Numbered from the stretch's first letter, positions 1 to 8,130 are shown. The stretch: DNA of 64,000 nucleotides from an uncultured Formosa sp. (GCF_947500765.1 NZ_CANMTH010000003.1:372001-436000); one strand, 5' to 3'. Notes: generated by a model not told the origin, from the sequence alone. Made by a program: numbers and translations.

Positions 1-487
1 CATTGTTTCTAAATATGCGACCAAAATGTTCTTTATCAGGAAATATTTCGTCTTGTAATGGTAAATAAACACCTGCACTATCTACTAAATATATAATTGG
101 TAATTTGTTTTCTATAGAAATTTCTTGTGCGCGTAAGTTCTTTTTTCCTGTAATAGGAAACCAAGCTCCAGCTTTTACTGTAGCATCGTTAGCAACCACT
201 ATGCATTGTTTACCACTTATGTAGCCTATTTTTACAACAACTCCTCCTGAAGGGCATCCGCCATGTTCTACATACATATCTTCTCCTGCAAAAGTTCCGA
301 TTTCAATACTTTTAGATTTAGTGTCTAATAAATAATCAATACGTTCTCTTGCAGTAAGTTTGCCTTTATTGTGTTGTTTTTCTATACGTTTCAACCCGCC
401 TCCAAGGCTTACTTTTTTAAATCGCTTTTTTAAATCTGATACTAAAAGTTTATTGTAATCTTCGTTTTTATTGAAGTTGATGTCCAT
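1..487 (-). CDS. acyl-CoA carboxylase carboxyltransferase (beta) subunit, 3' part cut by window
   Basis: The 162 visible codons are the N-terminal part of a carboxyltransferase that moves CO2 from carboxybiotin to an acyl-CoA. The segment GGGLKRIEKQHNKGKLTARER (about residues 29-49) is the family signature, followed by a conserved Gly-rich HGGCPSGG stretch and DSAGVYLPLQDEIFPDKEHF, which resembles the methylcrotonoyl-CoA carboxylase type more than the propionyl-CoA type seen at 37918-39459. The start is the ATG at 485-487; no other gene lies between it and the terminator at 574-606. The active site and C-terminal half lie outside the window, so the substrate is inferred. A second, separate carboxyltransferase in the window suggests distinct branched-chain and propionyl-CoA enzymes. 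Confidence 0.85.
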   Translation of the reverse strand, partial: MDINFNKNEDYNKLLVSDLKKRFKKVSLGGGLKRIEKQHNKGKLTARERIDYLLDTKSKSIEIGTFAGEDMYVEHGGCPSGGVVVKIGYISGKQCIVVANDATVKAGAWFPITGKKNLRAQEISIENKLPIIYLVDSAGVYLPLQDEIFPDKEHFGRIFRNN

Positions 488-573
488 GTAAAATCAATTT
501 GTGGCTAAAGTACGAAAGTTTAATTTTTCAGATTAATCTTTTTCTTAATCTGTTAAAAATTTTGATAATTAAA

Positions 574-606
574 AAAAGCCAGAATAATTAAATTATTCTG
601 GCTTTT
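574..606 (-). terminator. intrinsic terminator
   Basis: A 15-bp perfect stem (574-588 with 592-606) with a 3-nt loop contains GCCAGAATAAT and is flanked by A/T runs. It sits just after the stop of the 629-967 gene on the minus strand and before the carboxyltransferase start, so it isolates the two genes. Confidence 0.85.
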
Positions 607-628
607 GTAATTAATTGTAAGAAATTAA

Positions 629-967
629 TTAAACACAAAGATCAAGTTCTTCAATCTCACCGGTATTTGGATTAACAGCTAACATAAAATCAAAAATGTT
701 AATACCATCATCTATAATTCCATAATAATATTGAAATCCATCCATAAAAAAGTAACGTCGTAATGTACCAGATGTTCCATCAGCTTCACATGTTAGATTG
801 TTAATGTCAGCTTTAAAATTATGACCAGCAACATTTTGATCTAATATTCCATTAGTCCCAGTGTATACAAAGTCATTACTATTGTAGTTGTCGTAGCATC
901 CACTCTGGGCTTGCATAGATGTTACTAATCCAATTGCGAAAAATGCAATAAAAAATAATTTTTTCAT
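629..967 (-). CDS. small exported protein of unknown function, 112 aa
   Basis: The protein opens with a clear Sec signal peptide (MKKLFF, hydrophobic core, cleavage likely after MQAQ at about residue 21). The mature part is about 91 residues, acidic, with three cysteines (about 24, 60 and 111) and an aromatic centre (FFMDGFQYYYGIIDDG). I recognise no domain. It stands alone, read away from the MarR operon, with its own terminator at 574-606. The C-terminal NPNTGEIEELDLCV suggests a small secreted or periplasmic protein whose Cys residues may form a disulfide. Function is unknown. Confidence 0.7.
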   Translation of the reverse strand: MKKLFFIAFFAIGLVTSMQAQSGCYDNYNSNDFVYTGTNGILDQNVAGHNFKADINNLTCEADGTSGTLRRYFFMDGFQYYYGIIDDGINIFDFMLAVNPNTGEIEELDLCV

Positions 968-1143
968 AATTTAATGTTTTAAAAGTTAGTTAGTTAAAGG
1001 TATATTTTTGATTTTTTACACTGTGTAAATTATAACCCCTTTTGTATGATTTATAATGCTTTCAGTGCCATTTTCCGGCATATTGATAGTCTTAAAATTT
1101 TATATAACTATAACATAGTCTATTAATAAATAATATTACATGT

Positions 1144-1167
1144 ATATATTTACCTAGGTAAGTATAT
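1144..1167. promoter_or_regulatory. palindromic operator, probably for the MarR regulator
   Basis: The 24-bp inverted repeat is centred on TTACCTAGGTAA and matches at 11 of 12 positions per arm. It lies immediately upstream of a TATATTTG -7 element (1179-1186), so a bound dimer would block the promoter of the DoxX-reductase-MarR-pirin operon. MarR proteins typically bind such 16-24 bp palindromes and repress their own operon; assignment to the MarR at 2133-2570 is inference. Confidence 0.6.
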
Positions 1168-1178
1168 TTTATTTATTG

Positions 1179-1186
1179 TATATTTG
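1179..1186 (+). promoter_or_regulatory. Bacteroidota-type -7 promoter element
   Basis: TATATTTG fits the TAnnTTTG consensus of the Bacteroidota primary sigma factor exactly. It lies 18 bp before the ATG of the DoxX-like gene. No clear -33 TTG is seen because that position is occupied by the palindrome. Confidence 0.55.
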
Positions 1187-1203
1187 CATTCAAATAAAAT
1201 ACA

Positions 1204-1560
1204 ATGAAAAAAATTAAAATTATTTATTATGTCGCTACAGGATTATTAACACTAATATTATTATTTTCTGTAAACATGTACATTTTTAAACATGATATGG
1301 TTGCAAAAATGTTTACAGAATTAGGCTATCCTTCTTATATTATTTATCCTTATGCAGTTGCGAAATTATTAGGATTATTTGCTATTTGGAATCCGCAATT
1401 TAAAGTATTAAAAGAATGGGCGTATTCAGGGTTTTTCTTTGCCTTTATTTTAGCCTTTTTTGCGCATGTTATGATGAATGATGGTGGACAAATGATTGCA
1501 TTAGCAGCTTTAGTCTTATTAGTTATATCTTATATTTTTAATAAAAAAAAACAACAATAG
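1204..1560 (+). CDS. DoxX-like family membrane protein
   Basis: A 118-aa protein with four predicted membrane helices (about 7-27, 45-62, 72-90 and 93-112) and the short loop pattern of the DoxX-like family. These are small inner-membrane proteins often linked to thiol or reactive-species stress and quinone-level redox. It is first in an operon with an NADPH-dependent FMN reductase 1 nt downstream, then MarR and pirin, which supports a stress or quinone-detoxification role. Control is likely through the palindrome at 1144-1167. The exact biochemical role of DoxX-like proteins is not settled. Confidence 0.8.
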   Translation: MKKIKIIYYVATGLLTLILLFSVNMYIFKHDMVAKMFTELGYPSYIIYPYAVAKLLGLFAIWNPQFKVLKEWAYSGFFFAFILAFFAHVMMNDGGQMIALAALVLLVISYIFNKKKQQ

Positions 1561-1561
1561 T

Positions 1562-2092
1562 ATGAAACATATTATCGCATTTGCTGGAAGTAATAGTAAA
1601 CAATCTATAAACAATAAGTTAGTGAGTTATGCTGCCTCATTAGTAGAAAATACAGAAGCTACGATTTTAAATTTAAACGATTTTGAGGTGCCACTATATA
1701 GTGTAGATCATGAAGCGGAATCTGGGTTACCCGAAAACGCAATACGTATGGTTGAAGCTATTAAAAACTCAGATGGTATTTTAATATCGTTAGCAGAACA
1801 TAATGGTGCGTATACTGCAGTTTTTAAAAACTTGTTCGATTGGATGTCTAGAGTAGAACCTAAAACATTTCAAGGTAAACCAATGCTTTTAATGGCAACG
1901 TCTCCGGGGCCAAGAGGTGGACTTTCTGTTTTAGAAATTGCTAAAGATAGATTTCCACGCCATGAAGCTAATATAGTTGGTACGTTTTCTTTACCTTCTT
2001 TTTATGAAAATTTTACAGAAGACAAAATAAATAATATGGAGTTAAATAGCCAATTATTAAAAGAAGTAAAGCTATTTGAAGCGATACTGTAA
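1562..2092 (+). CDS. NADPH-dependent FMN reductase family protein
   Basis: A 176-aa flavodoxin-fold reductase. The N-terminal phosphate-binding loop AFAGSNSKQSINNKL binds FMN, and the central SLAEHNGAYTAVFKNLFDWMSR segment is the typical NADPH-FMN reductase motif (SPEYNGSxPGxLKNAIDW in well-studied relatives). Length agrees with the ArsH/ChrR/azoreductase-like family. Products of this family reduce quinones, azo compounds or chromate using NAD(P)H. It starts 1 nt after the DoxX gene stop, so the two are co-transcribed. The MarR gene downstream suggests induction by a quinone or phenolic ligand (inference). Confidence 0.85.
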   Translation: MKHIIAFAGSNSKQSINNKLVSYAASLVENTEATILNLNDFEVPLYSVDHEAESGLPENAIRMVEAIKNSDGILISLAEHNGAYTAVFKNLFDWMSRVEPKTFQGKPMLLMATSPGPRGGLSVLEIAKDRFPRHEANIVGTFSLPSFYENFTEDKINNMELNSQLLKEVKLFEAIL

Positions 2093-2132
2093 GCGGATTA
2101 TGTCATCACTAAATATTATTAATATATAACGT

Positions 2133-2570
2133 ATGGGAGATTTTTCTAAAGATATTAATTCTACTTTTCCTAATAATAAAGTAAAAGCAATGCTGAATAT
2201 TATTTATACAGCAAATTGGATTAATAGTTACCAGAACTCATTTTTTAAACCATTTAAAATTTCGTCACAACAATACAATATTTTAAGAATATTAAAGGGG
2301 GCAGACCAACCACTAAAAGTACAAACGATTAAAGAACGTATGGTAGAACGGTCTCCAAATACTACACGTTTAATGGATAAGTTATGTGCTAAAGGTCTAA
2401 TAGATCGCATTCCATGTCCTACCGATAGACGTGTTGTACATATTATAATTACTATAGAAGGGGTAAAATTACTAGAAACTATTTCTAAAGGAAAAAGGAA
2501 AGATATATTTAAAAATTTATCTGAAGAAGAAGCGCTTCAATTAAGTGATTTATTAGATAAAATACGATGA
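2133..2570 (+). CDS. MarR family transcriptional regulator
   Basis: A 145-aa winged-helix repressor. The MarR wing is recognisable at residues 60-105: recognition helix with MVERSPNTTRLMDKLCAKGLI followed by the wing RIPCPTDRRVVHIIIT with the conserved DRR. A single Cys in the wing region could act as a redox switch, as in some MarR/OhrR relatives, but this is speculative. It is the third gene of the DoxX-reductase-MarR-pirin operon and probably autoregulates through the palindrome at 1144-1167. Confidence 0.88.
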   Translation: MGDFSKDINSTFPNNKVKAMLNIIYTANWINSYQNSFFKPFKISSQQYNILRILKGADQPLKVQTIKERMVERSPNTTRLMDKLCAKGLIDRIPCPTDRRVVHIIITIEGVKLLETISKGKRKDIFKNLSEEEALQLSDLLDKIR

Positions 2571-2602
2571 ATTTACTGTTTCATTAATTTAAAAGATATT
2601 AA

Positions 2603-3328
2603 ATGAAAACAATACTACACAAAGCCAATACTAGAGGTTTTGCAAATCATGGATGGTTACAAGCCAATCATTCATTTAGTTTTGCAAATTGGTATGATAA
2701 AGAACGTATAAATTTTGGTGCTTTACGCGTTTTAAATGATGATGTTATTGCTCCGAAAATGGGATTTGGAACCCATCCGCATAAAAATATGGAAATTATC
2801 ACAATTCCGTTACGTGGCGAATTAAAACATCGAGATTCTATGGGTAATCAATGGGAGTCGGTGTTACCTACAGAAGTACAAGTTATGAGTGCTGGGAGTG
2901 GTGTAGAACATTCTGAAATTAATGGTTCACAAGATTCGCACTTAAATTTGTTTCAGATTTGGATTATTCCTAATGCTAATAATGTAGCTCCACGTTACGA
3001 TCAGAAAACATTTGATATTCTAGAACGACAAAATAAATTACAACCTTTAGTATCCTCTATTGATAATGGAATTGAAGGAACTTTAAGAATTTATCAAGAT
3101 GCAATAATTTCAAGAATAGATTTAGATCCAAAATCAAATTTTAAATACAACTTAAAAAGTAAAAGTCATGGCGTGTATGTTATGGTTATTCACGGAGAAA
3201 TAAAAGTAAACAATACAATTTTGAGTACTCGAGATGCAATTGGTGTTAGCGACACAACAGACCTAAATATAGATGTTTTAGAAGTAACAAGCCTTTTATG
3301 TATTGAAGTTCCAATGAATATATTGTAA
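2603..3328 (+). CDS. pirin family protein (YhaK/pirin-type bicupin)
   Basis: A 241-aa pirin. The N-terminal cupin contains the conserved metal-ligand motif GTHPHKNMEIIT (about residues 57-68) and the later SGVEHSE (about 99-105), which together give the three-His-one-Glu site. RGELKHRDSMGN is a hallmark of the family. Pirins can have quercetinase activity or act as redox sensors. It ends the stress-type operon led by the DoxX-like gene, with 32 nt between it and marR. Confidence 0.9.
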   Translation: MKTILHKANTRGFANHGWLQANHSFSFANWYDKERINFGALRVLNDDVIAPKMGFGTHPHKNMEIITIPLRGELKHRDSMGNQWESVLPTEVQVMSAGSGVEHSEINGSQDSHLNLFQIWIIPNANNVAPRYDQKTFDILERQNKLQPLVSSIDNGIEGTLRIYQDAIISRIDLDPKSNFKYNLKSKSHGVYVMVIHGEIKVNNTILSTRDAIGVSDTTDLNIDVLEVTSLLCIEVPMNIL

Positions 3329-3331
3329 AAT

Positions 3332-3461
3332 TAGCATGTAAATTAGATTTTAACTGGTTATATAACTTCATTATAGGCACGTTAATCTTATTATCGATTA
3401 TTTAGACGTTTCAAAGTTTATATTTTATAGAGTTTTAAGATTTGCATAAGTTTACATGCTA
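3332..3461. repeat. 11-bp inverted repeat spanning the ompA leader
   Basis: TAGCATGTAAA at 3332-3342 is perfectly complementary to TTTACATGCTA at 3451-3461, with 108 bp between. It brackets the promoter and leader of the OmpA gene, whose ATG is at 3478. It could form a long-range stem in a leader RNA or be two copies of a half-site; neither is proved. Confidence 0.4.
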
Positions 3462-3477
3462 TTAATTACTATTGTAT

Positions 3478-4689
3478 ATGATACTAAAGAAAGAAATTTT
3501 ATTAGTTTTTTTTGTTGCTTTTACTTTGGCAACATTTGCTCAAACTTCAGAGATCACAGATCTTAAAGATACTTCAGAAATTGCTGAAATAACAGAATTA
3601 GATTCTACTAACGTAAGTTTTTGGATGGTAGGTTTAGGCTTTAACGCTATAGACGATTCAGGAACTGCTTTTGATGATGTATTTGATGTAAGTGAAGCTT
3701 GGAGCGCTGTACCTTATCCTTCACGAATAAGTATTGGAAGATATTTTAAAAGTGGATTAGGAGTAGAAGGGATTTTTGCCTACAACAAGTACAAGAAAGG
3801 TAAAATGGTTGACAACTATGAACTGACGGAAGATGAAGATTATTTTTCAGCAGATTCAAGATTAAGTTACGATTTAAACAAAGTTATTGGAGAAACAGGA
3901 TGGTTTGATCCTTATGTAGGAGCCGGTATTGGGTTTACACGTGCACATAATAATTCTCGTGCAACATATAATGGTGTTATTGGATTTAGAACTTGGTTTT
4001 CAGATCGATTTGGTTTAGATGTTAACTCGTCTGGGAAATGGGCAATGAATCCAAATTTTAAAAATCATATTCAGCATGCTATTGGTGTCGTTTACAAGTT
4101 TGATGTTGAAAAGGATTTAAGTAAAAAAGATAAAGAAAAGTTAGCTTTACAAGCAGCATTAGCTAAAGAACAAGACCGCATTACAGATTCTATTGCAAGT
4201 GCAGACAAGGCGAAAGCAGATGCAGCATTCCTTGCCCAGCAATTAGCAAAACAAAAAGCAGATGCAGCAGAACAAGACAGATTAGCACAGCTTGAAAAAG
4301 AAAAATTAGAAGCTAAAAATAAAATACAAAGTGAAATAGACAGTTTGGATAACTTATATTTTGCTTTTGATTCCTACCATTTAACAGCATCTTCTAAATC
4401 AATATTAAATGAATTGATGTTAATTCTAGGTGAACATCCTGAAATGACAATAGCAATCACATCTCATACAGATTCAAGAGGAACTACAGCATATAATCAA
4501 ACACTTTCTGAAAAACGTTTAAAAAGCACGTTAGATTATTTATTTGAAAAGGGTATAGAAACCAATAGAATAGAAGGAAAGGCCTTTGGAGAGTCTCAAT
4601 TACTTAATGAGTGTGACGACAATACCAAATGTACAGAGAGTAAACATAGAGAAAATAGACGATCTGAAATTAAAATTGTAACGCTTTAA
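3478..4689 (+). CDS. OmpA family outer-membrane protein
   Basis: A 403-aa precursor using the ATG at 3478; a TTG two codons upstream is less likely. Signal peptide to about residue 22 (TLATFAQ). An N-terminal beta-barrel-like domain (to about 205) has repeated aromatic strands. An Ala/Lys/Asp/Glu-rich coiled-coil neck (about 210-285) is followed by an OmpA-like peptidoglycan-binding domain (about 290-400) with SHTDSRGTTAYNQTLSEKRL and RRSEIKIV. The OmpA domain anchors the outer membrane to peptidoglycan through diaminopimelate. It is monocistronic, ending at a bidirectional terminator. Confidence 0.9.
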   Translation: MILKKEILLVFFVAFTLATFAQTSEITDLKDTSEIAEITELDSTNVSFWMVGLGFNAIDDSGTAFDDVFDVSEAWSAVPYPSRISIGRYFKSGLGVEGIFAYNKYKKGKMVDNYELTEDEDYFSADSRLSYDLNKVIGETGWFDPYVGAGIGFTRAHNNSRATYNGVIGFRTWFSDRFGLDVNSSGKWAMNPNFKNHIQHAIGVVYKFDVEKDLSKKDKEKLALQAALAKEQDRITDSIASADKAKADAAFLAQQLAKQKADAAEQDRLAQLEKEKLEAKNKIQSEIDSLDNLYFAFDSYHLTASSKSILNELMLILGEHPEMTIAITSHTDSRGTTAYNQTLSEKRLKSTLDYLFEKGIETNRIEGKAFGESQLLNECDDNTKCTESKHRENRRSEIKIVTL

Positions 4690-4720
4690 TAAAACAGACC
4701 AGTTAATAATAGTTTAAAAT

Positions 4721-4758
4721 AAAAACCTCAGAATTATATTCAATTCTGAGGTTTTTTT
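4721..4758. terminator. bidirectional terminator
   Basis: A 15-bp perfect stem (4721-4735 with 4742-4756) with a 6-nt loop and T run. It lies between the convergent OmpA and MFS genes and works on either strand. Confidence 0.9.
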
Positions 4759-4780
4759 ATGTTATATATTTAATAGTGTA

Positions 4781-5938
4781 TTACCCTTTTACACGTTGCT
4801 TTCTTAGTATAATAATTCCTATAGCAATTAATACACCCGAAGCAGCCATTGCAGCACCAACCCAATCTGCAGAAGTATATCCGTATCCCATTGCTATAGG
4901 AATTCCTGCAAAATAAGCGCCAGATGCATTCCCTATATTAAATGCACTTTGGTTAAGTGAAGACCCTAAAGTTTCAGAACCTTTAGACGCATTAATTATA
5001 GCGACTTGAATTGGTGTAGATAAACAAAATGTTACAGCACCAATTATAAATGTCATGACTAGTATCATTACCTTATCCGATGCAAAAATGGTATTAAGAG
5101 ATAAACAAACAACCATAGTGCTTAATATAATAATGATTGCATAAATAGGAGTAAACTTCTCTACCAATTTTGCGCCTAAAAAATTCCCGATTACCATACC
5201 TAAACCAGCTAAGATCATGGCTACAGGAACGATGTCTGCAGAATGTTTGGCAACATCTGTAATTAATGGTGCGATATAACTATACCAAGCGAAAAAACCA
5301 CCAGTTCCAATTGTGGTAAGTATAATAATTAACCAAATCTCTAAGCGTTTAAATATTTTTAAATCTTCAAGAAAATGCGTTTCTGATGATTTTTTTAATG
5401 TTGGCATCCATAATTTTATACTTAAAACAACTAAAATTCCAACAAATCCAACTAATAAAAAAGAGAGATTCCAACTAAAATGTTTTCCCAGATAGGTTCC
5501 TAAAGGTACACCTAATAGGTTGGCAAACGTTAGTCCGCTAAACATAATAGCAATCCCTTGTGCAGATTTACCTTCTTTAGATAGTTTTCCTGCAACAACA
5601 GCTCCAATGCCAAAAAAAGCACCATGTGGTAATCCTGATAAAAAGCGTAATACAATAAAAGAATTATATCCAGTTGCAAAAGAAGAGAGGGTATTAAATA
5701 CCGTAAACCACATCATTAATGCTAATAACACACGATTTGCAGGCCATTTACTACCTATACTGGTTAATATAGGAGCACCTACAACAACGCCCAAAGCATA
5801 AGCTGAAATAAAATGACCTGCTTGTGGAATAGTAATGTCGAATGCTGTAGCTATTTCAGGAAGAATTCCCATGATTACAAATTCTGTTAACCCAATTCCA
5901 AATCCACCAATAGCTAAGGATAATAGTGCTTTATTCAT
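4781..5938 (-). CDS. MFS transporter, DHA1/AraJ-like efflux family
   Basis: A 385-aa protein with 12 predicted membrane helices. The first helices contain GLTEFVIMGILPEIA and the loop 2-3 motif; helix 5 has the drug-antiporter motif C-like GVPLGTYLG. These are features of the AraJ/YdhP-type DHA1 exporters. The start is the ATG at 5936-5938; an upstream TTG adding three residues is unlikely. It is read alone and diverges from the ExuT-like carrier across a regulatory region of 400 bp. The substrate is unknown; export of a small metabolite or drug is usual for the family. Confidence 0.82.
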   Translation of the reverse strand: MNKALLSLAIGGFGIGLTEFVIMGILPEIATAFDITIPQAGHFISAYALGVVVGAPILTSIGSKWPANRVLLALMMWFTVFNTLSSFATGYNSFIVLRFLSGLPHGAFFGIGAVVAGKLSKEGKSAQGIAIMFSGLTFANLLGVPLGTYLGKHFSWNLSFLLVGFVGILVVLSIKLWMPTLKKSSETHFLEDLKIFKRLEIWLIIILTTIGTGGFFAWYSYIAPLITDVAKHSADIVPVAMILAGLGMVIGNFLGAKLVEKFTPIYAIIIILSTMVVCLSLNTIFASDKVMILVMTFIIGAVTFCLSTPIQVAIINASKGSETLGSSLNQSAFNIGNASGAYFAGIPIAMGYGYTSADWVGAAMAASGVLIAIGIIILRKQRVKG

Positions 5939-6179
5939 GTTAATCAATCTTATTTTTATAAGCAGACAAATGTAAGCTGACTTTTATATTCTTAATGATT
6001 TAATTCAATAAAAAAAGAGTTAAATGAGGAAGTCTCAATTTAATTAGGGATTTTATATAAGTATTGAAATCTTTTAATTGTTTGTAAGTAAAATCTGATG
6101 TCTTTTGAAGATGGTTAGATAATTTTTAAAATGTAATATAATACTCACTTCAACAGCTTTTATGGTGTAATTGATTCGC

Positions 6180-6199
6180 TTTAGGCTAATTAACCTAAA
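6180..6199. promoter_or_regulatory. 20-bp near-perfect palindrome, candidate operator
   Basis: TTTAGGCTAATTAACCTAAA matches its reverse complement at 9 of 10 positions per arm. It lies mid-way between two divergent MFS genes. Its regulator is not in the window. Confidence 0.4.
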
Positions 6200-6237
6200 A
6201 TGTACAACTTACAAGTTTATTTTTTTAATAATTTTTT

Positions 6238-6255
6238 AATGTAATCGATAACATT
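6238..6255. promoter_or_regulatory. LacI-type operator candidate upstream of ExuT-like gene
   Basis: AATGTAATCGATAACATT is an 18-bp palindrome centred on CG with one mismatch per arm. LacI-family sites are typically 14-20 bp palindromes with a central CG, so catabolite or sugar-acid control of the downstream carrier is plausible. No LacI gene is in the window. Confidence 0.5.
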
Positions 6256-6339
6256 TTTGGTCAAAGCATTAGTTTTTGTCGATTAACAACATTATTTTTA
6301 CTAGACAAATTAACTAAGAATAATATTTAAAATTTTTTT

Positions 6340-7788
6340 ATGAAAACAACTCATGTTACAGAAAAAAAGTCCAAATACCGGTGGACGATAGTAGCCATGC
6401 TGTTCATGGCTACGGCTGTAAATTATTTAGATCGGCAAGTACTTTCCTTAACTTGGAAAGATTTTATAGCTCCAGAATTTCATTGGACAGATAGTGACTA
6501 TGGTACAATTACAGCATTATTTTCACTTTTCTACGCAATTAGTTTACTCTTTGCTGGTCGATTAGTAGACTGGTTAGATACTAAGAAAGGATTTATGTGG
6601 GCCATTGGAGTTTGGTCTTTGGGAGCGATTTTACATGCCTTTTGTGGTATTGCTGCTTCAGGTATATTAACAGGTCATTGGTTTGTTGGTTTTGAACAAG
6701 CAAGTCACTATATCTCTCAAGTTGAAGATGTTTCAAGAGTCTTAAACGTAAGTATTGTACTGTTTATTTTTGCACGTTTAGTATTAGCTATCGGTGAAGC
6801 GGGTAATTTCCCGGCAGCAATTAAGACAACTGCAGAATTTTTTCCTAAAAAAGATAGAGCATATGCAACTAGTATATTTAATGCAGGAGCAACTGTAGGA
6901 GCTTTAGCAGCACCTTTAGTAATTCCTGTATTAGCTAAAAATTACGGATGGGAATCAGCATTTATTGTTATTGGTGCGTTAGGTTTCGTTTGGATGGGTT
7001 GGTGGCAATTTGGATATAAAAAACCACATTTACATCCAAAAGTTAATGCCGCAGAATTAGAATACATTAATCAAGATGTAGAGCATGTTAAAAAAGATAA
7101 TGAAGTAAGTAATAAAGTAACCTTTAAGCAACTATTTAAATATAAACAAACTTGGGCCTTTGCTTTTGGTAAATTTATGACAGATGGTGTATGGTGGTTC
7201 TATTTATTCTGGACACCTGCGTATTTAAGTTCTGTTTATGGTATGGAATCGTCAGATCCAGTTGCTCAATTTGCTTTATTTGTATTATATGCTATTACAT
7301 TACTATCTATTATTGGTGGTTGGTTACCTACATATTTTGTAGATAAGAAAGGTATGAATCCTTATGCTGGTCGTATGCGAGCAATGCTAATTTTTGCATT
7401 CTTTCCATTATTAGCTATTGTAGCACAGCCATTAGGTCATGTGTCATATTGGTTCCCAGTAATTATAATTGGTATAGCTGGAGCCGCACACCAAGCTTGG
7501 TCTGCTAACATATTTACAACAGTAGGAGATATGTTTCCTAAATCTGCAATTGCAACGGTTACAGGTATTGGTGGTTTAGCAGGTGGTATAGGATCTACTT
7601 TTATTAATAAAGGTTCTGGTATTTTATTCGATTATTCTGCAGAGACAAACATGAATTTCTTAGGATATAAAGGAATTGAAGCGGGATACTTTATTGTCTT
7701 TACGTTTTGTGCTGTGGCATATTTAATTGGCTGGATTGTTATGAAAACTTTAGTGCCAAGATATGAACCTATTACTGATTTAGAATAA
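6340..7788 (+). CDS. MFS transporter of the ACS family, hexuronate transporter (ExuT)-like
   Basis: A 482-aa, 12-helix importer. RWTIVAMLFMATAVNYLDRQVLS at residues 14-36 is the anion:cation symporter family opening motif, and IGEAGNFPAAIKTTAEFFPKKDRA is the loop 4-5 signature of ExuT/GudP-type carriers. Relative to E. coli ExuT there is an extra loop of roughly 40 residues between helices 3 and 4. Family members import galacturonate, glucuronate or other sugar acids with protons or cations. No uronate catabolic gene is adjacent, so the substrate is inferred. A LacI-like operator precedes it and a terminator follows at 7820. Confidence 0.82.
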   Translation: MKTTHVTEKKSKYRWTIVAMLFMATAVNYLDRQVLSLTWKDFIAPEFHWTDSDYGTITALFSLFYAISLLFAGRLVDWLDTKKGFMWAIGVWSLGAILHAFCGIAASGILTGHWFVGFEQASHYISQVEDVSRVLNVSIVLFIFARLVLAIGEAGNFPAAIKTTAEFFPKKDRAYATSIFNAGATVGALAAPLVIPVLAKNYGWESAFIVIGALGFVWMGWWQFGYKKPHLHPKVNAAELEYINQDVEHVKKDNEVSNKVTFKQLFKYKQTWAFAFGKFMTDGVWWFYLFWTPAYLSSVYGMESSDPVAQFALFVLYAITLLSIIGGWLPTYFVDKKGMNPYAGRMRAMLIFAFFPLLAIVAQPLGHVSYWFPVIIIGIAGAAHQAWSANIFTTVGDMFPKSAIATVTGIGGLAGGIGSTFINKGSGILFDYSAETNMNFLGYKGIEAGYFIVFTFCAVAYLIGWIVMKTLVPRYEPITDLE

Positions 7789-7819
7789 GATTATTTCTAA
7801 TTTTTTAGAATATATATAA

Positions 7820-7857
7820 ATGAGATTTCTTTATTAAGGAATCTCATTTTTTTTTTG
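7820..7857 (+). terminator. intrinsic terminator
   Basis: A stem of about 10 bp (ATGAGATTTC with GGAATCTCAT, one wobble or mismatch) is followed by a run of ten T. It ends the ExuT-like transcript. Confidence 0.85.
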
Positions 7858-8008
7858 AATATCTTTTAAAGATTAACGAAAATTTTTTTAGACTTATTTT
7901 TTTTGAAATATATCAGTTAATTACCTTTTTAAGATAAGATGTTGAATTAATAACACAATTTAAACAACATTGTTAATATAAAATATTTATAATTACTACT
8001 AAAAATGC

Positions 8009-8016
8009 GATATTTG
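8009..8016 (+). promoter_or_regulatory. putative -7 element for the leader RNA
   Basis: GATATTTG matches TAnnTTTG at 7 of 8 positions. A start 6-10 nt downstream would place the RNA 5' end right at the closing stem of the structured leader. No matching -33 element at normal spacing is evident. Confidence 0.35.
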
Positions 8017-8021
8017 TATTT

Positions 8022-8130
8022 GAATTCGCGCAAAGGATAGAAGTGGCATCCTTTTTTTTATTGGCATCAATTTAAAAAAGATAGAACGGATAGCCTGACA
8101 TATTTAGCTTTTTTGCTAAAAATGATGCGC
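8022..8130 (+). ncRNA. candidate structured RNA / leader upstream of the CAL67264-ettA pair
   Basis: About 103 nt fold into a closed multibranch structure by eye. GCGCA (8028-8032) pairs with TGCGC (8126-8130). Inside are hairpin P2 (AAGGAT 8033-8038 with ATCCTT 8048-8053, then a T run), hairpin P3 (TTTTTTATTG 8054-8063 with CAAT and AAAAAA at 8068-8079) and hairpin P4 (TTTAGC 8103-8108 with GCTAAA 8115-8120). GATAGAACGGATAGCCTGA (8080-8098) stays single stranded and partly echoes the P2 sequence. It ends 22 nt before the ATG of the 60-aa membrane protein. P2 plus T8 also resembles a terminator, so attenuation is possible. I cannot match it to an Rfam family from memory. Confidence 0.55.

Larger units (their letters stand above)
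5939..6339. other. divergent regulatory region between two MFS genes
   Basis: No coding potential is seen in these 401 bp. The region holds two palindromes (6180-6199 and 6238-6255) and presumably the promoters of both divergent transporters. Nothing else is recognisable. Confidence 0.6.

Noticed and set aside
5313..5801. Plus-strand frames within the MFS gene
   Set aside because: They lie opposite a clear 12-helix transporter and encode no recognisable motif.
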